Shown: positions 1 through 5,164 of the stretch, one piece after another
How positions within the stretch are numbered: position 1 is the first letter of the stretch
How the letters are laid out: the number at the start of each line of letters is the position of its first letter
NCBI GenBank assembly: GCA_015061765.1
Contig: SUVZ01000304.1
Span: 1-5,164, forward strand
DNA from: Lentisphaerota bacterium
GTDB lineage: Bacteria; Verrucomicrobiota; Kiritimatiellia; RFP12; UBA1067
Direction: 5' to 3'
DNA length: 5,164 nucleotides
The notes under the pieces: generated by a model
Told to the model about the DNA's origin: nothing
Database searches by the model: none
The model's input: the letters and a program-made list of their open reading frames with translations, nothing else
Program-made: the position numbers and the translations under genes

Positions 1-1
1 C

Positions 2-787
2 GGCACGATTTCGCGCGAACTGGGGCCGCGCACGGTCTATACGCGAGACAAGTACCTGACGGCCGGTCTGAACATCCTTCCCGCGCCCGGTGTCGCATCC
101 GGCACTGTCATGAAAGAGGTCCAGGAGCTTCTCGATGCGGAGCTTCCCGAAGGCTATGGATATTCGTGGGCGGCGCTTTCCTATCAGGAGGCGCGCAACG
201 AAGGTGCTGCTGGCCCCCTCATCGTCCTGGCGATTCTCTTCGGATATCTGTTCCTGGTGGCTCAGTATGAGTCCTGGACGATTCCGCTGCCGGTGATGCT
301 TTCTATATTCATCGCCGTGCTCGGTGCGCTGCTGGGCCTGAAGTACTGGGGCATTTTTGCGACGGGTTCGCCGTATCCGCTGTCGATCTACGCACAGCTG
401 GGTCTTGTGCTTCTGGTCGGACTCGCCTCCAAGAACGCGATTCTCATCGTCGAGTTCGCCAAGGACAAGCGCGAGACGGAAGGGTACTCCATCGTGGAGG
501 CGGCGGGTTCCGCAGCCGGCGAGCGTCTGCGTCCTCTCCTGATGACGGCATTGACGACGCTTCTCGGCACATTGCCGATGATGATCGCCACGGGAGCCGG
601 CGCCGCGAGCCGCAATCACCTGGGCACGACCGAATTTTTCGGGATGCTTGCTTCAGTGGTTTTTGGTATATTACTTGTTCCCGGACTTTATTCTCTGTTC
701 CAGACATGGCGCGAGAATGTGAAACGCTTTTTCGGTTATTTCTCGGCAAAGGCCGCTCACAAACGTAAACTCAAGGAGCTTTCGTAA
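2..787 (+). CDS. RND efflux transporter, HAE1/AcrB-like, C-terminal 261 residues (5' end outside window)
   Basis: Inner-membrane proton-driven pump subunit of a tripartite efflux system. The frame is open from base 2, so the ATG at 110 is an internal Met; the gene begins upstream. Compared with AcrB (about 1,049 aa), only about the last quarter is present. Visible residues 1-65 are the end of the second periplasmic porter domain, including the GYSWAALSYQE block (AcrB GYDWTGMSYQE). TM8 to TM12 follow. The YESW motif after TM8, SKNAILIVEFAKD in TM10 and RLRPLLMT at the start of TM11 are all well conserved. Visible R175 and T182 align with AcrB R971 and T978 of the proton-relay network. The TM9-TM10 loop is about 7 residues longer than in AcrB. 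The C-terminal tail is short and basic. The stop lies one base before the outer-membrane factor start, so the two are co-transcribed. The family call is very secure; the substrate cannot be told. Confidence 0.96.
   Translation, partial: GTISRELGPRTVYTRDKYLTAGLNILPAPGVASGTVMKEVQELLDAELPEGYGYSWAALSYQEARNEGAAGPLIVLAILFGYLFLVAQYESWTIPLPVMLSIFIAVLGALLGLKYWGIFATGSPYPLSIYAQLGLVLLVGLASKNAILIVEFAKDKRETEGYSIVEAAGSAAGERLRPLLMTALTTLLGTLPMMIATGAGAASRNHLGTTEFFGMLASVVFGILLVPGLYSLFQTWRENVKRFFGYFSAKAAHKRKLKELS
773..778 (+). promoter_or_regulatory. Shine-Dalgarno site for the outer-membrane factor gene
   Basis: AAGGAG lies inside the last codons of the RND gene, 10 bases before the ATG at 789. It supports that start and fits an operon in which the pump stop (785-787) and the channel start are one base apart. 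Confidence 0.75.
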
Positions 788-788
788 A

Positions 789-2279
789 ATGAAGAAGATA
801 AATGACATGTTGGTTCTGGCGCTTGCCGTCAGTGTGATTTCCGGATGCGGGATGCTTGCCGTAGGACCGGACTTCCAGTCACCCGAAGTGACGGTCGATG
901 AAGCCGCCCTCAAGGCGCCAGGCGCCGGTTGGCCGATGACCACCAATCTCACCGAGACGGGGGAGTTCAAGCCGGCCCCGGAAACGGCCGATCCGCGCAC
1001 AGAGCTTAAGGCAGAGGATATCCGCACATGGTGGCGCCAGTTCAACGACGAGCTGCTTTCTAGTCTCGTAGAGAACGCAGTGTCGAACAACCGCACGTTC
1101 CTGATGGCGCAGCAGCGCCTTGAACAGGCTCGCTGGCGCTATGCCGGGTCGTGGTCGGACATCATGCCGCACATCACGGGAATAGGGTCGCACTCCCGCG
1201 CGCACGTGAGCGAGAACGGTTCCGCCGGAGTGAATGCCTATACGCGCCGCGACACGTTCAGGACGGGTTTTGACGCAACGTGGGAGATCGACATATTCGG
1301 TGGAGTCCGCAGGGGCATTGAGCAGGCGGACGCGCTCATGTCCAAGGCGCATTGCGATCTTGCCGATGCGTGGGTGACGCTCTCCTCGGAGATCGGCAGT
1401 CAGTATGTTGCGCTCCGCACCGTGCAGGAGCGTCTGAAGGTCGCACGTGCGAACCTCGTTCTCCAGACCGAGACGTACGACATCCTCAAAAGCCGCATGC
1501 AGTCCGGCATCGGCGACGAGCTGGCCGTGAACCAGGCGAAGTACAATGTCGAGCAGACGCGCGCAACGATTCCGGATCTTCTGTCGAAGGAAGAGGCTCA
1601 CATGAACGCGCTTGCGGTTCTCGCCGGTACGATGCCGGGCGCTTTGCATTCCCAGCTTCAGACGCCTATCGATCGCGACTGGCTCGTCGAACCGAAGAAG
1701 CTCTCCGGAATTCCGCTCAACGTGATGCGTACGCGTCCTGACGTCCGTGCCGCCGAGTTCGCGCTTGCCGCCCAGGTTGCTCACGTCGGCGTCGCGGAGT
1801 CCTTCCTGTTCCCAAAGTTCTACCTGAACGGTTCGCTCGGAATGGAGTCGATCAAGATGAGCAAGTTTCTCGACCGCGATTCCGTGTACGGTTCGCTTGG
1901 CCCTTCAATCTCCTGGCCGATCTTCCAGGGCGGAAACATCTATGCCAACATGAAGGCGGAGGAGGCAGCCATGGATGAAGCCGCACTGAACTATGAGCTG
2001 ACGATCCAGACGGCGTTCAGCGAGGTCCGTTCCGCGTATTCGGCCTACACGCAGGAGTATCACAGGTACGAGTCGCTTAAGGGGGCGGTGAAGGCGGCGA
2101 AGGATGCCGAAACGATTTCCCAGGATCTCTACAAGAACGGTCTTTCGGACTTCAACAACGTGCTTGACGCTCAACGCTCCCTGCTTGCTCTCGAGGAGGC
2201 TCTTACCGTCTCCCGCGGCCAGATCACGCAGGACCTGATCAGCCTCTACAAGGCTCTTGGCGGCGGCATTTCAATGTGA
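789..2279 (+). CDS. Outer-membrane factor lipoprotein of an RND efflux system (NodT/OprM family), complete
   Basis: A 496-aa trimeric channel subunit expected to span the outer membrane and periplasm as the exit duct for the upstream RND pump. The start at 789 is supported by AAGGAG upstream and by the signal peptide it creates: KK at 2-3, a hydrophobic stretch at 7-18, then lipobox ISGC with the lipidated Cys at 20, followed by the family-typical VGPDFQSP. The two OMF repeats are clear. The first runs from WWRQFNDELL (81-90), through the coiled-coil helices, to TWEIDIFGGVRR (164-175). The second starts at RPDVRAAEFALAAQ (316-329) and VGVAESFLFPKFYLNGS (333-349), then GPSISWPIFQGG (371-382), ending in NGLSDFNNVLDAQRSLL (450-466). 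Length is normal for OprM/CusC-type proteins. The linker between Cys20 and W81 is some 20 residues longer than in OprM and is Pro/Thr/Glu-rich. It belongs to the same operon as the RND gene; a TolC-type (non-lipidated) protein is excluded by the lipobox. Confidence 0.96.
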   Translation: MKKINDMLVLALAVSVISGCGMLAVGPDFQSPEVTVDEAALKAPGAGWPMTTNLTETGEFKPAPETADPRTELKAEDIRTWWRQFNDELLSSLVENAVSNNRTFLMAQQRLEQARWRYAGSWSDIMPHITGIGSHSRAHVSENGSAGVNAYTRRDTFRTGFDATWEIDIFGGVRRGIEQADALMSKAHCDLADAWVTLSSEIGSQYVALRTVQERLKVARANLVLQTETYDILKSRMQSGIGDELAVNQAKYNVEQTRATIPDLLSKEEAHMNALAVLAGTMPGALHSQLQTPIDRDWLVEPKKLSGIPLNVMRTRPDVRAAEFALAAQVAHVGVAESFLFPKFYLNGSLGMESIKMSKFLDRDSVYGSLGPSISWPIFQGGNIYANMKAEEAAMDEAALNYELTIQTAFSEVRSAYSAYTQEYHRYESLKGAVKAAKDAETISQDLYKNGLSDFNNVLDAQRSLLALEEALTVSRGQITQDLISLYKALGGGISM

Positions 2280-2299
2280 TGTAGGATTCTCAGGTGTAG

Positions 2300-2344
2300 T
2301 TTATGCCGGGTGCGCAAACTGCAAACAGCGGCACTCGGCGTGAA
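2300..2344 (+). other. Intergenic hairpin, 14-bp imperfect stem, 17-nt loop
   Basis: Bases 2300-2313 can pair with 2331-2344 along all 14 positions, three of them G-U wobbles (2302/2342, 2304/2340, 2309/2335). The core is GCCGGGTGC against GCACTCGGC. It sits 20 bases after the outer-membrane factor stop and before the pcnB promoter. No T-tract follows the 3' arm (GCATAATAGG comes next), so it is not a canonical intrinsic terminator. It could protect the 3' end of the efflux mRNA, act as a weak or processed terminator, or mark a factor-dependent end. The pairing is seen directly; the role is inference. Confidence 0.5.
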
Positions 2345-2357
2345 GCATAATAGGCAC

Positions 2358-2386
2358 TTGCTTTTTGAAGCCGTTTTTGAGATAAT
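2358..2386 (+). promoter_or_regulatory. Predicted sigma70-type promoter for the pcnB cluster
   Basis: TTGCTT (2358-2363) as -35, an exact 17-base spacer, and GATAAT (2381-2386) as -10, five of six bases matching TATAAT. TG at 2378-2379 gives an extended -10. Transcription would start around 2392-2394, only 3-5 bases before the ATG at 2397. It lies in the only gap of the window longer than 30 bases, between two functionally unrelated gene groups, which is where a new transcription unit is expected. Confidence 0.5.
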
Positions 2387-2396
2387 TCAGTCCCGA

Positions 2397-3602
2397 ATGT
2401 TTGAATTTTTAGGCAGAAAGAAGGCCAAGAAAAGCGAGCCTGTGATACGGGCGCGTCCTGATCATTGTATTTCGCGCAAGAATATCGATCGGGATGCGCT
2501 TCGTGTGCTATATCGTCTGGACAGTCTTGGATACACGGCATACCTTGTCGGAGGGGGTGTGCGCGATCTTCTCTTGGGCCGGAAGCCGAAGGATTTCGAT
2601 GTCGGAACGAGTGCGATGCCCAATGAAGTGAAGCATGCGTTCCGCAACTGCTTTCTGATTGGCCGCAGATTCCGTCTGGCGCATGTGCGCTTCGGGCAGA
2701 AGGTGATCGAGACGGCGACGTTCCGCCAGAATTCGCAGACCGTTGGCGAGATCATCGAGCATGCCGCCGAAGGTCCATTCGAGGACAATACGTTCGGCAC
2801 GCCTGAGACCGACGCCTATCGCCGTGACTTCACCGTAAACGGTCTCTTCTACAACATCCGCGACTTCTCGGTCATCGACTGGGTCGGAGGGCTCAAGGAT
2901 CTCGAGAAGAAGGTGATCCGTTCGATCGGCGACCCTATGATTCGTTTCCGCGAGGATCCGGTTCGCATGATGCGTGCGATAAAGTTTGCGTCGCGTCTCG
3001 ACTTCAAGATCGAGAAGGATACGGAGAAGGCCATCCGCAAGCTTCATTCGATGATACTCTCCGCCAGTGCGCCGCGTGTGTGCGAAGAGGTGTTCCGCCT
3101 TTTCCCGTACGGAAAGTCGGAGGCCGCGTTCCGCATGATGTGGGAGTATGGTCTCATGGGCGATCTGCTTCCGGAGCTTTCCGAGTTCATCAAAAGGGAT
3201 GGCGGACGCAAGTCTCGCGTCTGGAAGTATCTGGCAATGCTTGACCGTTACGAAACCGCCATGGCGAAGCAGAACTACGAAGTAATGAACGGACTTCGCG
3301 CCGCCGTCCTCTATGCGGCATGGGCCCTGAGCGAGCCGGGCAGGAACCGCGAAATAATGGGTACGATGCTCAGTTCGCTGAAGATTCCGAAGGCGACCTA
3401 TTTCCTTTCCGTGCTGATGCTTGATTCCGTGAAGCGTCTTTCCCAGCCGCCGGAGCGAAGCAGGCGCCGCTTCATATACAATAGGGATTTTCCGGACGCG
3501 CTCGACTTCAACAGGATTGTCGTCCGCGCCGAAGGCAGGTCTGAAAAGGTTCTCGACCAGTGGCAGAACCTATACAACGAAGAAACGAGTAAAGAAACAT
3601 GA
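2397..3602 (+). CDS. pcnB: Poly(A) polymerase I (PcnB type, class II nucleotidyltransferase)
   Basis: A 401-aa enzyme that adds 3' poly(A) tails to RNA and so promotes RNA decay; cytoplasmic. It has the class II nucleotidyltransferase fold. AYLVGGGVRDLLLGRKPKDFDV (48-69) carries the nucleotide-binding GGGVRD and the metal-binding D66 and D68. LIGRRFRLAHVRFG (87-100) is the block that marks bacterial poly(A) polymerases as opposed to CCA-adding enzymes. RRDFTVNGLFYN (142-153) and REDPVRMMRAIKFASRL (185-201) are the conserved neck and base-recognition motifs. The C-terminal body is less conserved and lacks the long Arg-rich tail of E. coli PcnB (about 450-465 aa). The start at 2397 is chosen because MFEFLGRKK leads directly into a family-like N-terminus. 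A GTG at 2310 in the same frame would add 29 residues, but it sits inside the hairpin and upstream of the promoter. No Shine-Dalgarno precedes 2397. The stop overlaps the next start by ATGA. A CCA-adding enzyme is the main alternative, but less likely. Confidence 0.9.
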   Translation: MFEFLGRKKAKKSEPVIRARPDHCISRKNIDRDALRVLYRLDSLGYTAYLVGGGVRDLLLGRKPKDFDVGTSAMPNEVKHAFRNCFLIGRRFRLAHVRFGQKVIETATFRQNSQTVGEIIEHAAEGPFEDNTFGTPETDAYRRDFTVNGLFYNIRDFSVIDWVGGLKDLEKKVIRSIGDPMIRFREDPVRMMRAIKFASRLDFKIEKDTEKAIRKLHSMILSASAPRVCEEVFRLFPYGKSEAAFRMMWEYGLMGDLLPELSEFIKRDGGRKSRVWKYLAMLDRYETAMAKQNYEVMNGLRAAVLYAAWALSEPGRNREIMGTMLSSLKIPKATYFLSVLMLDSVKRLSQPPERSRRRFIYNRDFPDALDFNRIVVRAEGRSEKVLDQWQNLYNEETSKET

Positions 3603-4372
3603 GCAAAGAGAATAACAGCAAACCCGTCACAGATGAAGTGCCCGGCTGGGTCAAGAAGGCTCCGGAACTCCTGCCTGTGTGGGACTGGTGGGTTAAGGAA
3701 GGCCGTTCCACTGTGACGCTTCTGTTGGTCGCCGGTGTGTGCGTGGCGGGATGGTACGCATTCAAGAACTGGCGAGCAGGCCGCACGGCCGCCGCAAACA
3801 GTGCAGTCGTGAACGCATTCAATGCCGACGAACTCGAGGAGGCTGTCGCGAAATTCGGCGGTACGGCGACGGGTCCTGCTCTTAAGCTTCGTCTGGCGAA
3901 GTGCTATCTTGATGGTGAACGCTGGGATGAGGCAGAGAAGGTGTACGGTGATTGCATTGCCGCTGCGGGTGATGACGATTCGTTCGGCTCCCTTGCGAAG
4001 CTTGGCCGTGCATACGCACTAGAGGGAGCAGGCAAGATCGCCGAGGCGAGCAGGGAGTTCGAGGCGCTCGCCGCGAATACGAATCTTCCCGTTTCCGCCA
4101 CGGCGGCGCTTGGTGTCGCTCGCTGCATGGCGTTGGGCGGAGATAAGGACGGCGCTCTCAAGAAACTTGAGGCTTCAACAGATTCTCGCGCGAAGAATCT
4201 GGCGGAGATGATCAAGCGCTATGATCCGAACCGCAAATCCGCCTCGCTTTTCGACGCTGCAGACGCGGCTGCGGACAAGATCGCAGCCGAGAAGAAGGCC
4301 GTCGACATCAAGAAGACCGAGGCCAAGCCCGCAGAGAAGCCCGCGGAAGCGAAGCCTGCGGTAAAGAAGTAA
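3599..4372 (+). CDS. Single-span membrane protein with TPR-like repeats (YfgM-like architecture)
   Basis: A 257-aa protein, likely a membrane-anchored scaffold or chaperone-type adaptor. Residues 1-37 are polar with a Trp/Pro-rich stretch (VPGWVKKAPELLPVWDWWVKE). Residues 38-57 form one hydrophobic span (TVTLLLVAGVCVAGWYAF), flanked by K34/R36 and then KNWRAGR, so it is a non-cleaved anchor. Orientation cannot be fixed from charge alone; YfgM-type proteins have the N-terminus inside and the TPRs in the periplasm. TPR-like helix pairs lie at about 94-121 (AKCYLDGERWDEAEKVY), 128-158 and 166-192. The tail (about 220-257) is Ala/Lys/Pro/Glu-rich with repeated AKPAEKPAEAKPA. The ATGA overlap with pcnB and only a weak GAG upstream suggest translational coupling. 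The layout matches YfgM/TPR_21 proteins, which associate with the SecYEG translocon in E. coli, but sequence identity looks low and function is not established. Confidence 0.85.
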   Translation: MSKENNSKPVTDEVPGWVKKAPELLPVWDWWVKEGRSTVTLLLVAGVCVAGWYAFKNWRAGRTAAANSAVVNAFNADELEEAVAKFGGTATGPALKLRLAKCYLDGERWDEAEKVYGDCIAAAGDDDSFGSLAKLGRAYALEGAGKIAEASREFEALAANTNLPVSATAALGVARCMALGGDKDGALKKLEASTDSRAKNLAEMIKRYDPNRKSASLFDAADAAADKIAAEKKAVDIKKTEAKPAEKPAEAKPAVKK

Positions 4373-4384
4373 CAAAACCGTTTC

Positions 4385-4390
4385 AGGAGG
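4385..4390 (+). promoter_or_regulatory. Strong Shine-Dalgarno site that decides the start of the zinc-finger gene
   Basis: A perfect AGGAGG. It is 8 bases from the ATG at 4399 but only 2 from the in-frame ATG at 4393, so 4399 is the preferred start. It is the strongest ribosome binding site in the window and contrasts with the two preceding genes, which have little or none. Confidence 0.8.
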
Positions 4391-4398
4391 GAATGGTC

Positions 4399-5164
4399 AT
4401 GGCGGAAGATAACGGACAGAATCAGGCGATAGACCTTAGCGGACTCGGTTCGTTCGACTTTGCGCCGTCTTGGACGGCGGGCGACAGGGTTGTGGCGAAG
4501 ACCGGGCACGGCGGGTTTCGCGATCAGGATGAGGAGCGTGTACCTCGCGAAGGTCGCGCACCACGCCGCTTTGACGGACCAAAGCCGTCTGGGGACCGTC
4601 TCTCCAACAAACGAGAGTTCAAGCAGGGAAAGCCGTTCAACCGTGACGGGAAGGGTGCCCGCCAGTTCGGCGGCGCGAAACCTGAAAGGCGAGGATTCGT
4701 CAAGCGCGAGTTCATCAAGCCGCTGGAAGCAGAAATCCGCGTTCTTCCCGGTCAGAAAGATCTTGGAGGCATCATCCGCAAGATCCAGACCGGAGGCATC
4801 GCGTATCCGCTCAAGCAGATTGCGTGGTTCTTCCTTGACCATCCCGAGGCTTGCCACGTGAAGGTGACGCCGAAGGATCCTCAGGTCAAGTTCCATGTGT
4901 GCAAGGCGTGCGGCTTCTCCTGCTTTTCCGAAGAGGCTCTTGATGCGCATATCCTTTCGACGCACCTCGGCGACTACTACACCGCCGAAGAGATGGATGT
5001 GGAGCCGCCGTCTGGTCAGTTCGGATGCGTGGTCAGGTGCGGCGTGACCGGTGAGCTCATCGGACCGCCGAATCTGCATGGCTACAACTCCAAGGTCCGC
5101 GAAATGGCCCAGAAGCTGGGCATGGACGAGAGTGCATACCGTGCGCGTCTGGTCACGGTGCGCG
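4399..5164 (+). CDS. Unrecognised protein with basic disordered region and C2H2-type zinc finger (3' end outside window)
   Basis: The frame is open for 255 codons and runs off the window. Function is not known. Residues 1-33 are acidic/neutral. Residues 34-105 are a low-complexity Arg/Lys/Gly/Asp/Phe/Pro stretch (GDRLSNKREFKQGKPFNRD, GARQFGGAKPERRGF), of the kind found in RNA-binding tails. A folded region starts near 108 (PLEAEIRVLPG) and includes GGIIRKIQTGGIAYPLKQIAWFF (123-145). C168, C171, H184 and H189 form C-x2-C-x12-H-x4-H with Leu181 at the canonical core position; Phe176 is one residue off the usual Phe site, which is Cys175 here. After it come GDYYTAEEMDVEPPSGQFGC and VVRCGVTGELIGPPNLHGY (211-229), with a C-x3-C at 210/214. 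From memory, similar unannotated proteins occur in Verrucomicrobiota; this was not checked. It lies 26 bases after the TPR gene, probably in the same operon as pcnB. Nucleic-acid binding is inferred. The antisense frame over 4219-5079 is a shadow. Confidence 0.85.
   Translation, partial: MAEDNGQNQAIDLSGLGSFDFAPSWTAGDRVVAKTGHGGFRDQDEERVPREGRAPRRFDGPKPSGDRLSNKREFKQGKPFNRDGKGARQFGGAKPERRGFVKREFIKPLEAEIRVLPGQKDLGGIIRKIQTGGIAYPLKQIAWFFLDHPEACHVKVTPKDPQVKFHVCKACGFSCFSEEALDAHILSTHLGDYYTAEEMDVEPPSGQFGCVVRCGVTGELIGPPNLHGYNSKVREMAQKLGMDESAYRARLVTVR

Noticed and set aside
110..787. RND fragment starting at the ATG at 110
   Set aside because: The frame stays open to the window edge and the preceding 36 codons match the porter domain of AcrB-type pumps, so this Met is internal.
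879..1784. Long open frame on the minus strand (301 codons)
   Set aside because: Fully antisense to the clear outer-membrane factor gene; Arg/His-rich product without motifs.
2346..2351. CATAAT as an alternative -10 box
   Set aside because: Five of six bases fit, but no acceptable -35 lies 16-18 bases upstream and there is no TG extension. The 2358-2386 pair is better.
2300..2366. Rho-independent terminator made of the hairpin and the TTTTT at 2362-2366
   Set aside because: The T-run is 17 bases past the stem, too far for intrinsic termination.
2310..2396. GTG start giving pcnB a 29-residue N-terminal extension
   Set aside because: The GTG lies in the hairpin stem with no well-spaced ribosome binding site. 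The extension is not family-like, and the best promoter lies downstream of it.
4321..4369. Short GC-rich repeats as a DNA repeat element
   Set aside because: They are codons for the AKPAEKPAEAKPA tail of the TPR protein; a coding low-complexity region explains them.
4393..4398. ATG at 4393 as the zinc-finger gene start
   Set aside because: Only 2 bases separate it from AGGAGG, while the ATG at 4399 has the ideal 8-base spacing.
4219..5079. Long open frame on the minus strand (286 codons)
   Set aside because: It lies opposite the zinc-finger gene and the TPR gene tail, which have a good ribosome binding site and recognisable motifs. Its product is Arg/Leu-rich and resembles no family, as expected for an antisense frame in GC-rich DNA.

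Overview
The window looks like chromosomal DNA of a Gram-negative (diderm) bacterium with fairly GC-rich coding sequence. The diderm assignment rests on an RND inner-membrane pump followed directly by a lipid-anchored outer-membrane channel. The genus cannot be named. The last gene resembles, from memory only, a family of uncharacterised zinc-finger-like proteins from the Verrucomicrobiota/Kiritimatiellota/Lentisphaerota side of the PVC group. That gives a tentative PVC assignment. There are no rRNA or tRNA genes, CRISPR arrays, insertion sequences or other signs of mobility. All genes are on the + strand and are tightly packed.

Region 1 (1-2279) is the 3' end of a tripartite drug or metabolite efflux operon. 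It holds the last 261 codons of an HAE1-type RND transporter (AcrB-like, TM8 to TM12). One base later comes a complete NodT/OprM-type outer-membrane factor lipoprotein. A periplasmic adaptor gene is expected upstream, outside the window.

Region 2 (2280-2396) is the only real intergenic gap. It holds a 14-bp imperfect hairpin (2300-2344) and a good sigma70-type promoter (TTGCTT, 17 bp, GATAAT with an extended TG). The -10 box lies only 10 bases before the most likely start codon of the next gene, which predicts an almost leaderless mRNA.

Region 3 (2397-5164) is a three-gene cluster. The first gene is a PcnB-type poly(A) polymerase with the GRRFRLAHV block typical of bacterial PAP I rather than CCA-adding enzymes. 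It overlaps by 4 bases (ATGA) a single-span membrane protein with TPR-like helices and a Lys/Ala/Pro tail (YfgM-like layout). After a 26-base gap with a perfect AGGAGG comes the N-terminal part of an unrecognised protein. That protein has an Arg/Lys/Gly/Phe-rich disordered segment and a near-canonical C2H2 zinc finger, and it runs off the window end. A link between 3' polyadenylation and the possible nucleic-acid-binding protein is plausible from their adjacency but remains an inference.
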